The translations under genes were made by a program, and so were the position numbers. A stretch of DNA of 64,000 nt from Ramlibacter monticola (GTDB taxonomy: Bacteria; Pseudomonadota; Gammaproteobacteria; Burkholderiales; Burkholderiaceae_C). Location of the stretch: NCBI RefSeq assembly GCF_016722785.1, contig NZ_JAEQNE010000010.1, forward strand, positions 1 through 64,000, given 5' to 3'. Shown piece by piece: positions 17,987 through 26,520 of the stretch; position 1 is the stretch's first letter; each line of letters starts with the position of its first letter. The notes beneath the pieces were generated by a model. The model saw only the letters and a program-made list of their open reading frames with translations, had not been told where the DNA came from and made no database searches.

Positions 17987-18117
17987 CGCCCGCTGCAGGA
18001 GGGGCGGGATGGGCGCTGACAATCGATCGGTGGCTTGACCTGCGCGCTTTGCACCATCGGGTGCTCATCATCGCGCCATGAATTCCGCGCCGCGTGCGCG
18101 TGGCGAAAGGACGAAAG

Positions 18118-18723
18118 ATGAAACTGAAGCTTGCACTGCTGGGTGGCCTGCTCCTCGTGGGCGCCAATGCCATGGCCTGCTACACGGTGTACGACTCGGG
18201 CAACCGCGTCGTCTACCAGGGTCCCCTGGCGCCGGTCGACATGAGCCTGCCGCTGCACGAGGCCCTGGCGCAACGCTTCCCGCGCGGCGTGCAGATGGTC
18301 TTCAACCAGAGCGCCAACTGCCAGCCGGTCGGCCTCGGGCAGGTACCGCGCCCGACGGGCGCCGACGTGCCGCCGAACACGATCCGGATGGAGCGCACGA
18401 ATGCGCCGTCTTCCTCGTCCGGGCCCTCGCCGCTGTTCACCGACCGCCTCACCGCCGAACGCGCGCAGCTGCCGCACACGCAGGTGGCGGGCGACATCGT
18501 GGTGGTGCCGCCGCTGGCCGCCGACCGCGCGATGCACGCGGCGGTGACCGTGCTGCCGGCGACCACTGTCGCCGCCGCGCCGGCCGCCCCGGACACGAGG
18601 TCCCTGGGCGCGGGGCCGGCGCGTCCGTCCACCGCGCGCCCGAAGGTCGTGATCACCGAGATGCGCGATCCGCCGCTGACCGTCATCGAGACCGACGGCA
18701 CGCGGATCATCACGCCGCAGTAG
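18118..18723 (+). CDS. secreted protein of unknown function
   Basis: A 201-residue protein I do not assign to a family. It has a clear signal peptide (MKLKLALLGGLLLVGANAMA, probable cleavage before CYTVYD). The mature part starts with Cys-Tyr-x-Val-Tyr-Asp, followed by VYQGPLAPVDMSLPLHEAL and a second Cys near residue 70, then an Ala/Pro/Thr-rich tail. The tail ends VVITEMRDPPLTVIETDGTR. Similar short secreted proteins occur next to unrelated genes in Burkholderiales. It overlaps the end of the convergent glycosylase gene by 14 nt. Confidence 0.7.
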   Translation: MKLKLALLGGLLLVGANAMACYTVYDSGNRVVYQGPLAPVDMSLPLHEALAQRFPRGVQMVFNQSANCQPVGLGQVPRPTGADVPPNTIRMERTNAPSSSSGPSPLFTDRLTAERAQLPHTQVAGDIVVVPPLAADRAMHAAVTVLPATTVAAAPAAPDTRSLGAGPARPSTARPKVVITEMRDPPLTVIETDGTRIITPQ

Positions 18724-19291
18724 CCTTGGGGAACGGCCGGCTCAGGAACCTCGACCCGGCCATCCCGAAGCGCCACGGCACCTCCGCCGCCTTCGAGATT
18801 CCGATGCGCGGCCCCACCACCACGGCGTGCTCGCGCTCCGCCGCGTGCACCGCGAACGGCCGCTGGTCCAGCCGGTGCCCGTTCATCGCGTGCACGATCC
18901 CCAGCGCCTGACCCACGCGCCCCGGCCCCGAGCACAGCAGCCGCGGCTCGTGCACCCCGCGCCGCTCGCACATCTCGGCCACGCCCTCCAGCGGCTCGAT
19001 GGCGCGGATCAGCACCCCCGCGCCATGCCCTTCCTCGCGGCACACGAAGTTGAGGCACCAATGGATGCCGTACGAGCGGTACACGTAGGCGCGCCCGGGC
19101 GGCCCGAACATCGCCTGGTTGCGCGGCGTCGGCCCCGAGTGGCTGTGCGAGGCGGGGTCCTCGCGGTCGTAAGCCTCGGTCTCGACGATCCGCCCGCCGA
19201 CCCCATCGACCAGCAGCACCGCGCCGATCAGCATGCGCGCCACTTCGGGCGCGTCGCGCAGGAAGTCGGCCGGCCTCAGCGGCCTAGGCAT
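18710..19291 (-). CDS. 3-methyladenine DNA glycosylase (AAG/MPG family)
   Basis: A 193-residue monofunctional alkyladenine glycosylase. Family landmarks are RIVETEAYDREDPASHS (catalytic Glu), GPPGRAYVYRSYGIHWCLN (Tyr-rich substrate pocket), VLIRAIEPLEG and LCSGPGRVGQALGI. It removes 3-methyladenine and other alkylated purines in base excision repair. The ATG at 19291 overlaps the end of the upstream ABC transporter gene by 8 bp, so the two are translationally linked. The imu mutagenesis cassette lies just beyond the ABC gene, but on the other strand. Confidence 0.93.
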   Translation of the reverse strand: MPRPLRPADFLRDAPEVARMLIGAVLLVDGVGGRIVETEAYDREDPASHSHSGPTPRNQAMFGPPGRAYVYRSYGIHWCLNFVCREEGHGAGVLIRAIEPLEGVAEMCERRGVHEPRLLCSGPGRVGQALGIVHAMNGHRLDQRPFAVHAAEREHAVVVGPRIGISKAAEVPWRFGMAGSRFLSRPFPKATAA

Positions 19292-21137
19292 GCTCGGCTT
19301 CCTCCTCGTCGGTGCTCTCGCCGAGGAAGCCGCCGCTCTGGTGCGCCCACAGGCGCGCATACAGGCCGCCGCGCGCCAGCAGCGTGCGGTGGTCGCCTTC
19401 CTCCACGATGCGGCCCTGGTCCAGCACCACCAGCCGGTCGAGCGCGGCGATGGTGGACAGGCGGTGCGCGATCGCGATCACCGTCTTGCCCTGCATCAGT
19501 TCCTGCAGGCTGGCCTGGATCGCCGCTTCCACCTCGGAATCCAGCGCGCTGGTGGCCTCGTCCAGCAGCAGGATGGGCGCGTCCTTGAGCATCACGCGGG
19601 CGATCGCCACGCGCTGGCGCTGCCCGCCCGAGAGCTTCACGCCGCGTTCGCCGACGTGCGCGTCGTAGCCCTTGCGGCCCTGCGGGTCGCCGAGCGTGGC
19701 GATGAATTCGTGGGCCTGCGCCCGCTTCGCCGCCCGCACCATCTCCTCTTCGGTCGCCGTCGGCCGGCCGTAGGCGATGTTGTCGCGCACCGAGCGGTGC
19801 AGCAGCGAGGTGTCCTGCGTGACCATGCCGATGCAGGCGCGCAGGCTGTCCTGCGTGACGCCGGCGATCTCCTGCCCGTCGATCAGGATGCGGCCGCCCT
19901 CCACGTCGTAGAAGCGCAGCAGCAGGTTCACCAGCGTCGACTTGCCGGCGCCCGAGCGGCCGATCAGGCCCACCTTCTCGCCGGGGCGGATCACCAGGGA
20001 GAAATCGTCGATCACCGGCGGCACCTTGCCGTAGCCGAAGCGCACGTGCTCGAAGCGGACCTCGCCGCGCGTCACGTGCAGGGCGGGCGCGGCGGGCCGG
20101 TCCACCACCAGCTGGGGGCGGGTGAGGGTGGCGATGCCGTCCTGGATGGTGCCGATGTTCTCGAACAGCGAGGCCATCTCCCACATGATGTTGGTGCCCA
20201 TGCCGCTGATGCGCAGGGCCATGGCGGTGACGGCGGCCACCGCGCCGGGGCCGACCTCGCCGGCGTTCCACAGCGCCAGGGCATAGCCGCAGGAGGCGAG
20301 GATCAGGAACACCGTGACCAGGTGGTTGACGATGTTCAGGCTGCTCACCAGCCGCATCTGGCGGTAGCCGGTGTTCATGAACTCGGTCATGGCCTGGCGG
20401 GCGAAGCCGGCCTCGCGGTTCGTGTGCGAGAACAGCTTGACCGTGGAGATGTTGGTGTAGGCGTCGGTGATGCGGCCGGTCATCAGCGCGCGGGCATCGG
20501 CCTGCTTCTTGCCGATGCGGCCCAGGCGCGGCACGAAGTACCAGACCGAGAGGCCGTAGAGGACCATCCAGGCCAGGAAGGGCAGCATCAGCCTGGAATC
20601 GAAGCCCGCCGTGAGCCCGAGGATCGCCACGAAGTAGACGCCCAGCCCGATGACGATCTCGATGAAGGTGAACAGCAGCTCGCGTACCGCCAGGCCGGTC
20701 TGCATCACCTTGGTCGTGATGCGGCCGGCGAATTCGTCGGAGTAGAAGCCGATGCTCTGGCCGAGCATCATGCGGTGGAAGTTCCAGCGCAGCCGCAGGG
20801 TGAAGTTGATCGACAGGGTCTGGTGCTTGAGCGTGGTGTAGCCCGCGAGCAACGCGGTGCTCGCCAGCAGGATGGCCGCGAAGGCGAGGACGGTGGTGCG
20901 TTGTTCCTGCCACAGCTGGCCCGGGTGGGTGCGCGTGAGCCAGTCGACGATGCGCCCCAGCACCGAGAACAGCCAGGCCTCGTAGGCATTCAGGCCCGCG
21001 GCCAGCACGGCCAGCAGCAGCAGGTAGCCGCGCAGGCCGGCCGTGCAGGCCCACAGGAAGGCGAAGAAGCCCTTGGGGAGATCCTGCGGAACCTGTTCCG
21101 GATAGGGGGGGACCAGTTTTTCGAACAGCCGGAACAA
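19284..21137 (-). CDS. ABC transporter, fused permease and ATPase (exporter type)
   Basis: A 617-residue half-transporter with six membrane helices in residues about 25-340 and an ATPase domain after about 360. Walker A is GRSGAGKST, the signature is LSGGQRQRVAIARVM, Walker B is ILLLDEATSALDSE, and the switch His is in IAIAHRLST. It is the MsbA/multidrug-type arrangement and should act as a homodimer exporting a lipid or drug. The substrate is unknown. It is divergent from imuA, and its own 3' end overlaps the glycosylase start. Confidence 0.92.
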   Translation of the reverse strand: MFRLFEKLVPPYPEQVPQDLPKGFFAFLWACTAGLRGYLLLLAVLAAGLNAYEAWLFSVLGRIVDWLTRTHPGQLWQEQRTTVLAFAAILLASTALLAGYTTLKHQTLSINFTLRLRWNFHRMMLGQSIGFYSDEFAGRITTKVMQTGLAVRELLFTFIEIVIGLGVYFVAILGLTAGFDSRLMLPFLAWMVLYGLSVWYFVPRLGRIGKKQADARALMTGRITDAYTNISTVKLFSHTNREAGFARQAMTEFMNTGYRQMRLVSSLNIVNHLVTVFLILASCGYALALWNAGEVGPGAVAAVTAMALRISGMGTNIMWEMASLFENIGTIQDGIATLTRPQLVVDRPAAPALHVTRGEVRFEHVRFGYGKVPPVIDDFSLVIRPGEKVGLIGRSGAGKSTLVNLLLRFYDVEGGRILIDGQEIAGVTQDSLRACIGMVTQDTSLLHRSVRDNIAYGRPTATEEEMVRAAKRAQAHEFIATLGDPQGRKGYDAHVGERGVKLSGGQRQRVAIARVMLKDAPILLLDEATSALDSEVEAAIQASLQELMQGKTVIAIAHRLSTIAALDRLVVLDQGRIVEEGDHRTLLARGGLYARLWAHQSGGFLGESTDEEEAEHA

Positions 21138-21236
21138 GCCAGGGACTCCGCGGGGGTGAAGGTGTGGGAAGTTTGTACGGAATCCGGCCCGCGTGAGGGC
21201 GGAGTGCCGGGCTTCGTGGTCGATCGGCCGAAAAAG

Positions 21237-21252
21237 CTGTATAAACAGACAG
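21237..21252 (+). promoter_or_regulatory. LexA box (SOS operator) of imuA-imuB-dnaE2
   Basis: The sequence CTGTATAAACAGACAG matches the CTG-N10-CAG pattern of gamma/beta-proteobacterial LexA sites. Its inner TATAAA resembles the TATATA core. It ends 13 bases before the imuA ATG. This is the expected place for SOS control of the mutagenesis cassette. Confidence 0.85.
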
Positions 21253-21265
21253 TAGTTTAACTGCC

Positions 21266-22003
21266 ATGACCGCCGCTGCCCCTGCCCCCGAGTGTCCCCT
21301 GCCGCCTCAGGTCTGGCGCGGCCGCGAGCTCGCGCAGGCGCAGGAACGCACCCTGGCCACCGGCCATGCCGCGCTCGATGCCCAGCTTCCGGGCGGCGGC
21401 TGGCCCCTGGGCAGCCTGGTCGAAGTGCTGCAGGAGGAACAGCAGCAGCACGTCTGGCAATTGCTCGGGCCGGCGCTGGCGCAGGCCATGCAGGCCCGGG
21501 GCGAGCCCGCGGTGCTGGTCGACGCGCCTTACCAGCCGTTCGGGCCTTCCCTGCGCGCGCTGGGCATCGTGCCGGAGCGGCTGCTGTGCGTGCGGGCCGA
21601 CAAGCCGGCCGCCCGGCTGTGGGCGGCCGAACAGTCCCTGCGCTGCGCCGATGTGTGCGCCGTGCTGGCCTGGCTGCCGCAGGCCCGCAGCGAGGACCTG
21701 CGCCGCCTGCACCTGTGCGCCCAGGCTTCCGAGAAGCTGCTGGTGGTGTTCCGCCCCGTGCCGGCCCGCAACCACGCCTCCCCGGCGCGGCTGCGGCTGC
21801 TGGTGCAGGGCGCGGAGGAGCTGCAGGTGCGGATCCTCAAGCGCCGCGGCCCGCCGCTGCTGCAGCCGCTGGCGCTGCAGGCCCAGCCCGCGCGGCTGTC
21901 GGCGCTGCTGGCCGCGCGCAAGTCCCGGCGCCAGCCCGAGCCGGTCACCGTTTCGAGGAGTGGATCGCATGTACTGGATCGCACTGCAACCCTCGCCGGA
22001 TGA
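21266..22003 (+). CDS. imuA: SOS mutagenesis protein ImuA (RecA-like)
   Basis: A 245-residue RecA/SulA-like accessory protein of the imuA-imuB-dnaE2 cassette, needed for damage-induced mutagenesis. It has the family N-terminus VWRGRELAQAQERTLATGHA followed by LDAQLPGGGWPLGSLVEVLQ. A LexA box lies just upstream, so it is SOS-induced. The 3' end overlaps imuB by 35 nt, which suggests coupled translation. No ribosome-binding site is obvious. Confidence 0.9.
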   Translation: MTAAAPAPECPLPPQVWRGRELAQAQERTLATGHAALDAQLPGGGWPLGSLVEVLQEEQQQHVWQLLGPALAQAMQARGEPAVLVDAPYQPFGPSLRALGIVPERLLCVRADKPAARLWAAEQSLRCADVCAVLAWLPQARSEDLRRLHLCAQASEKLLVVFRPVPARNHASPARLRLLVQGAEELQVRILKRRGPPLLQPLALQAQPARLSALLAARKSRRQPEPVTVSRSGSHVLDRTATLAG

Positions 22004-23288
22004 AGACCGCATCGCCTGGGGCTGGCGCGCCTTGCAGTTCACTCCCCGGGTGGCGTCGGTCGACGAGGCGATCCTGCTCGAGGCGGGCGCGTCCGAGCGC
22101 CTGTTCGGCGGCCGCAGGCGCCTGCTGCGGCGGCTGCTGAAGGAAGGCTGCGAGCTGCGGTTCGATGCGTGGGCTGCCGGGCCCACCGCGCTGGTGGCGC
22201 TGTCGCTGCTGCGGCTCAAGCGCGCCGGCCGGGATGCTCCGGAGGAGGTCCCCGAGGACCTGCCGCTGGCCACCCTGAGCGCCGCCGCGCCCCATCTCGC
22301 GACCCTGGAGCGCATCGGCTGCACCACCTTCGGCCAGCTGCGCTCGCTTCCGCGCGCCGGCGTGAGCCGCCGCTTCGGCGCGGAACTGCTGCAGGCCCTG
22401 GACAGCGCCCATGGGCAGCGGCCCGAGCGCTATCCCTGGCTCACGCTGCCGCCGGAGTTCGACCAGAAGCTGGAGCTGCCGGCGCTCGCCACCTCGGCGC
22501 CGGACTTGCTGTTCACGGGCCAGCACCTGCTGACGCGATTGCAGTCCTGGCTGCAGGCGCGCAACCTCGGCGTGCTGGCGCTGGAACTGGAATGGACGCT
22601 GGACCTGCGCCGGCTCGATGGCAGGCCGCTGCCGCCCAGCGAGCGGCTCGCACTGCGGACCTCGCAGCCGACGCAGGAGATCCAGCACCTGCGGCGGCTG
22701 GCGACCGAGCAGCTCGCCCGCACCACGCTCTCCGCGCCCGCCAATGCGCTGCGCCTGCGCACGCTGGAGACGGTGCCCTGGGGCGGCGTCACGACCAGCC
22801 TGCTGCCGGAGGACAGCAAGCCGGGGGAGAAGCTGCACCAGCTGGTGGAGCGGCTGAGCGTACGGCTGGGGGAGGAGAACGTGAGCCTGCTGCAGCCGGT
22901 GCAGGACCACCGGCCGGAATGCATGCAGAAGCGGGTGCCGGCGCGCACCCGTCCTTCCCGCGCAGGGGGGAATCCAGGGCTTGCGGAAGGCGCTCCAGCG
23001 GCGGACCCCTGGACGAACCAGGAAGCCCTGTATCCGCCCTGGATCCTGCGCGAACCCCTGAAGCTGCAGGTCAAGGCCGACAAGCCCTGCTACCAGGGTC
23101 CGCTGCAGCTGCTCACGCGCGCGCGCCGGCTGGAAGCCGCCTGGTGGGACGCGCGGGAGGAAGCCCCGGTCCTGCGCGACTACTTCATCGCCCGCAGCGC
23201 CTCGGCGGGCCTGCTGTGGATCTTCCGCGAGCGGCTCGCCGCCGACCAGGACCGCGCCCGCTGGTTCCTGCACGGCCTGTACGCCTGA
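21969..23288 (+). CDS. imuB: ImuB, Y-family polymerase-like mutasome scaffold
   Basis: A 439-residue catalytically inactive Y-family homologue that bridges DnaE2 to the sliding clamp. It begins MYWIALQPSPDEDRIAWGWR and has the FTPRVASVDEAILLEAGASE / LFGG block, then the HhH region LERIGCTTFGQLRSLPRAGV. A region near FDQKLELPAL may act as the clamp-binding peptide. Residues about 323-353 are unusual: the DNA under them carries a dispersed palindromic repeat in frame (RPSRAGGNPG). The C-terminus (RDYFIARSASAGLLWIFRER, WFLHGLYA) is normal. dnaE2 starts 10 nt downstream with AAGGAG. Confidence 0.9.
   Translation: MYWIALQPSPDEDRIAWGWRALQFTPRVASVDEAILLEAGASERLFGGRRRLLRRLLKEGCELRFDAWAAGPTALVALSLLRLKRAGRDAPEEVPEDLPLATLSAAAPHLATLERIGCTTFGQLRSLPRAGVSRRFGAELLQALDSAHGQRPERYPWLTLPPEFDQKLELPALATSAPDLLFTGQHLLTRLQSWLQARNLGVLALELEWTLDLRRLDGRPLPPSERLALRTSQPTQEIQHLRRLATEQLARTTLSAPANALRLRTLETVPWGGVTTSLLPEDSKPGEKLHQLVERLSVRLGEENVSLLQPVQDHRPECMQKRVPARTRPSRAGGNPGLAEGAPAADPWTNQEALYPPWILREPLKLQVKADKPCYQGPLQLLTRARRLEAAWWDAREEAPVLRDYFIARSASAGLLWIFRERLAADQDRARWFLHGLYA
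22951..23012. repeat. dispersed palindromic repeat inside imuB
   Basis: The core reads CTTCCC-N8-GGGAAT (22954-22973), then CCAGGG (22974-22979) paired with CCCTGG (23007-23012). The pattern ATTCCC-N8-GGGAAT followed by CCAGG is a common intergenic repeat in beta- and gammaproteobacteria (it matches the dRS3 core described in Neisseria). It sits in frame and encodes RPSRAGGNPGLAEGAPAADP. Confidence 0.72.
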
Positions 23289-23298
23289 AGGAGCCGCC

Positions 23299-26200
23299 AT
23301 GGCCTGGCTGCCCGATTACGCCGAGCTGCATTGCCTTTCCAATTTCAGCTTCCAGCGCGGCGCCTCGCATCCGCAGGAACTGGTGCAGCGGGCCCACGAA
23401 CTGGGCTACACGGCGCTGGCGATCACCGACGAATGTTCGGTGGCCGGGGTGGTGCGCGCGCACGGCGAGGCGAAGAAGCTCGGGCTCAAGCTGCTCCTGG
23501 GCTCGGAATTCGCGCTCGACGGCTTCCGGCTGGTGGCGCTGGCGCGCGACGTGCGGGGCTGGGGCAACCTGTGCGAGTTCGTCACGCTGGCGCGCCGGCA
23601 GGCGGAGAAGGGCGAATACCTCTGCTCGCGCGCGGGCAGCGATTTCGCGCTGCTGGCCGGCTGCGAGATCCTGCTCGCGCCGGAGCACGGCCTGCCCTTC
23701 GAAGACCTGTGCGAGCGCATCGACTGGGCGCAGGAGCGCTTCGGCCGCAGCGCCTGGCTCGCCGCCGAACTGCTGCTCGAAGGCGCCGACGAACTGTGGC
23801 AGCAGACCCTGCAGCAGGCCGCGGAGGCGACCGGCATCGCCATCGTCGCGGCCGGCGACGTGCACATGCATGCGCGTTCGCGCAAGCCGCTGCAGGACGT
23901 GATGACGGCCGTCCGGCTGGGCAAGGCGGTGTCGGAGTGCGGCTTCGAACTGCAGCCGAATGCCGAACGCCACCTGCGCCACCGCATGCGCCTGGCCACC
24001 CTCTATCCCGCCGGGTGGCTGGAGAACACCATCGCGGTGGCGGACCGCTGCGGCTTCAGCCTGGAGGAGATCAGGTACCAGTACCCGCAGGAGACCGTGC
24101 CGGCGGGGCTGACCCCGCGCCAGGCCTTGCGCCGCTTCACCATCGAGGGCGCGCGCGAGCGCTATCCGCAGGGCGTGCCCTGGCGCGTGCGCCGGCAGCT
24201 GGTGCGCGAGCTGGACCTGATCTCCGACTGCGCCTACGAGATGTACTTCCTGACGGTGCACGACATCGTGCGCCACGCGCGCTCGCTGAAGATCCTGTGC
24301 CAGGGCCGCGGCTCGGCGGCCAATTCCGCCGTCTGCTACTGCCTGGGCATCACGGCGGTCGACCCGGCGCGCTCCGACCTGCTGTTCGAGCGCTTCATCA
24401 GCCGCGAGCGCAAGGAGCCGCCCGACATCGACGTCGACTTCGAGCACGAGCGGCGCGAGGAGGTGATCCAGTACATCTACCGCAAGTACGGCCGCGAGCG
24501 CTCCGCCATCGCCGCGGTGGTGGCGAGCTACCGCACGCGCAGCGCGATCCGCGACGTGGGCAAGGCGCTGGGCGTGCCCGAGGCGCTGGTGGACGCCTTC
24601 GCCAAGGACCACTTCTGGTTCGACGAGCGCGAGCTGCGCGTGGGCAAGATGGGCGAGCTGGCGGCGGACCTGGGCGTGGAGGTGCCCGCGAAGACGCTGG
24701 CGCTGTGGATGGAGCTGTCCGAGGAGCTGATGGGATTCCCGCGCCACCTGTCGCAGCACGTGGGCGGCTTCGTGCTCACGCAGGGCAAGCTCACGCGGCT
24801 GGTGCCGGTGGAGAACGCGGCGATGCCGGACCGCTCGGTGATCCAGTGGGACAAGGACGACCTCGACGAGATGGGCCTGCTGAAGGTGGACGTGCTGGCC
24901 CTGGGCATGCTCACCGCGATCCGCCGCTGCCTCGATTTCGTGGGCCAGCGGCGCGGCCGTCCCTTCGCTCTCACCGACATCCCGGACAAGGACCCGGCCA
25001 CCTACGCCATGATCTGCCGCGCCGACACGGTGGGCGTGTTCCAGATCGAGAGCCGGGCGCAGATGTCGATGCTGCCGCGGCTGAAGCCGGAGAAGTTCTA
25101 CGACCTCGTGATCGAGGTCGCGATCGTGCGGCCGGGGCCGATCCAGGGCGGCATGATCCATCCCTACCTGAAGGCGCGCGAGCGCCTGCGCGAGGGCGGG
25201 CAGGTCCGCTTCGAAAGCGAGGCGCTGCGGCCGGCGCTGGAGCGCACGCTGGGCATCCCGATCTTCCAGGAGCAGGTGATGCAGATCTCGATGATCGCCG
25301 CCGGCTTCTCCGCCGACGAGGCCGACCAGCTGCGCCGCTCCATGGCCGCGTGGAAGCGCAGCGGCGGCGTGCACCGGTTCCAGGACCGCCTGATCCAGGG
25401 CATGCTGAAGAACGGCTACCGCCAGGAATTCGCCGAGAGCATCTTCAAGCAGATCCTGGGCTTCGGCGAATACGGCTTCCCCGAAAGCCATGCCTACAGC
25501 TTCGCCCTGCTGGCCTACGACAGCAGCTGGCTCAAGTGCCACGAACCCGAGGCCTTCCTCGCCGCCATGCTCAACTCGCAGCCCATGGGCTTCTATGCGC
25601 CCGCGCAGTTGATCCAGGACGCGCAGCGGCATGGCGTGACGGTGCTGCCGCCGGATGTTTCCTTCAGCGACTGGGATAGCAAGTTGTGGGCGGATAGCAA
25701 ATTGGGGTCAGATTCCAATTTCTCCTCGGAGAAATTGGAATCTGACCCCAATTTGCGGCCCCATTTGCACCCCAATTTGCGGCCCGCCGTCCGCCTCGGC
25801 CTGCGCCAGGTCGGCTCGCTCAGCGAAGCCGGCGCACAGCGCATCGTGCAGGCGCGCGCCGCGCGTCCGTTCGCGAACGTCGAAGACCTCGCGCTGCGCG
25901 CGCAGCTCGATCTGAAGGACCTCAACGCGCTCGCGGCGGCCGACGCGCTGCGGTCGCTGGCCGGGCACCGCCGCCAGCAGGTGTGGGAAGCCTCCGCGCA
26001 GCAGAAGGCGCCCGACATGCTGCGCGACGCGCCGATCGACGAGCAGCAGCTGCTCCTGCCCGCCGCGAAGGAGGGCGAGGAGATCTTCTTCGACTACAGC
26101 GCGATGGGCTTCACGCTGCGCCGCCACCCGGTGGCGCTGCTGCGCTCGCGCCTGGCGCGCCTGAAGCTGCTGACCGCCCGGGAGCTGGACCAGTTGCCGC

Positions 26201-26505
26201 ACAACCGGCGCGCCGCCGCCTGCGGCCTCGTCACCGTGCGCCAGCAGCCGCAGACCGCCAACGGCACGATCTTCGTCACCCTGGAAGACGAGACGGGGCC
26301 CGTCAACGTGATCGTGTGGAAGCACGTGCGCGAGCGCCAGCGCGAGGCACTGCTGCATTCGAAGCTGATGGCCGTGCGCGGCGTGTGGCAGCGCGACGTC
26401 GACAGCGGCGGCCAGGTGAAGCACCTGATCGCCGAGCAGCTGGAAGACCTCACGCCCCTGCTCGGACGCCTGGGGGGCCATCGGGGCTCGCGGGACTTCC
26501 ACTGA
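23299..26505 (+). CDS. dnaE2: error-prone DNA polymerase DnaE2
   Basis: A 1068-residue C-family polymerase for translesion synthesis. It has an N-terminal PHP domain (YAELHCLSNFSFQRGASHP), then the palm with the catalytic-type motif PDIDVDFEHERREEV, FQIESRAQMSMLP, and GFGEYGFPESHAYSFALLAY typical of DnaE2. A C-terminal OB domain includes GLVTVRQQPQTANGTIFVTL. It is the last gene of the SOS cassette. Residues about 794-829 are an in-frame insertion from a perfect 29-bp hairpin repeat, between SDWDSKL and RPAVRLGLRQV, a spot where other DnaE2 proteins vary in length. Confidence 0.95.
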   Translation: MAWLPDYAELHCLSNFSFQRGASHPQELVQRAHELGYTALAITDECSVAGVVRAHGEAKKLGLKLLLGSEFALDGFRLVALARDVRGWGNLCEFVTLARRQAEKGEYLCSRAGSDFALLAGCEILLAPEHGLPFEDLCERIDWAQERFGRSAWLAAELLLEGADELWQQTLQQAAEATGIAIVAAGDVHMHARSRKPLQDVMTAVRLGKAVSECGFELQPNAERHLRHRMRLATLYPAGWLENTIAVADRCGFSLEEIRYQYPQETVPAGLTPRQALRRFTIEGARERYPQGVPWRVRRQLVRELDLISDCAYEMYFLTVHDIVRHARSLKILCQGRGSAANSAVCYCLGITAVDPARSDLLFERFISRERKEPPDIDVDFEHERREEVIQYIYRKYGRERSAIAAVVASYRTRSAIRDVGKALGVPEALVDAFAKDHFWFDERELRVGKMGELAADLGVEVPAKTLALWMELSEELMGFPRHLSQHVGGFVLTQGKLTRLVPVENAAMPDRSVIQWDKDDLDEMGLLKVDVLALGMLTAIRRCLDFVGQRRGRPFALTDIPDKDPATYAMICRADTVGVFQIESRAQMSMLPRLKPEKFYDLVIEVAIVRPGPIQGGMIHPYLKARERLREGGQVRFESEALRPALERTLGIPIFQEQVMQISMIAAGFSADEADQLRRSMAAWKRSGGVHRFQDRLIQGMLKNGYRQEFAESIFKQILGFGEYGFPESHAYSFALLAYDSSWLKCHEPEAFLAAMLNSQPMGFYAPAQLIQDAQRHGVTVLPPDVSFSDWDSKLWADSKLGSDSNFSSEKLESDPNLRPHLHPNLRPAVRLGLRQVGSLSEAGAQRIVQARAARPFANVEDLALRAQLDLKDLNALAAADALRSLAGHRRQQVWEASAQQKAPDMLRDAPIDEQQLLLPAAKEGEEIFFDYSAMGFTLRRHPVALLRSRLARLKLLTARELDQLPHNRRAAACGLVTVRQQPQTANGTIFVTLEDETGPVNVIVWKHVRERQREALLHSKLMAVRGVWQRDVDSGGQVKHLIAEQLEDLTPLLGRLGGHRGSRDFH
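25697..25783. repeat. perfect 29-bp hairpin repeat inside dnaE2
   Basis: Arms 25697-25725 and 25728-25756 are perfectly complementary with a 2-base loop. They contain AAATTGGGGTCAGATTCCAA and its reverse complement. A further partial unit CCCCAATTTGC follows at about 25770-25780. AAATTGGGGTCAGA-type hairpins are widespread REP-like sequences in proteobacteria. This one is AT-rich compared with the surrounding gene, which marks it as an insertion. Confidence 0.85.
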
Positions 26506-26520
26506 CGGCGGGCTGCGCCC

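Noticed and set aside
22951..25783. Possible CRISPR-like repeats in imuB/dnaE2
   Set aside because: The repeats are single palindromes of different families, with no regular spacing or spacers, and no cas genes are present. No CRISPR array was seen anywhere in the window.
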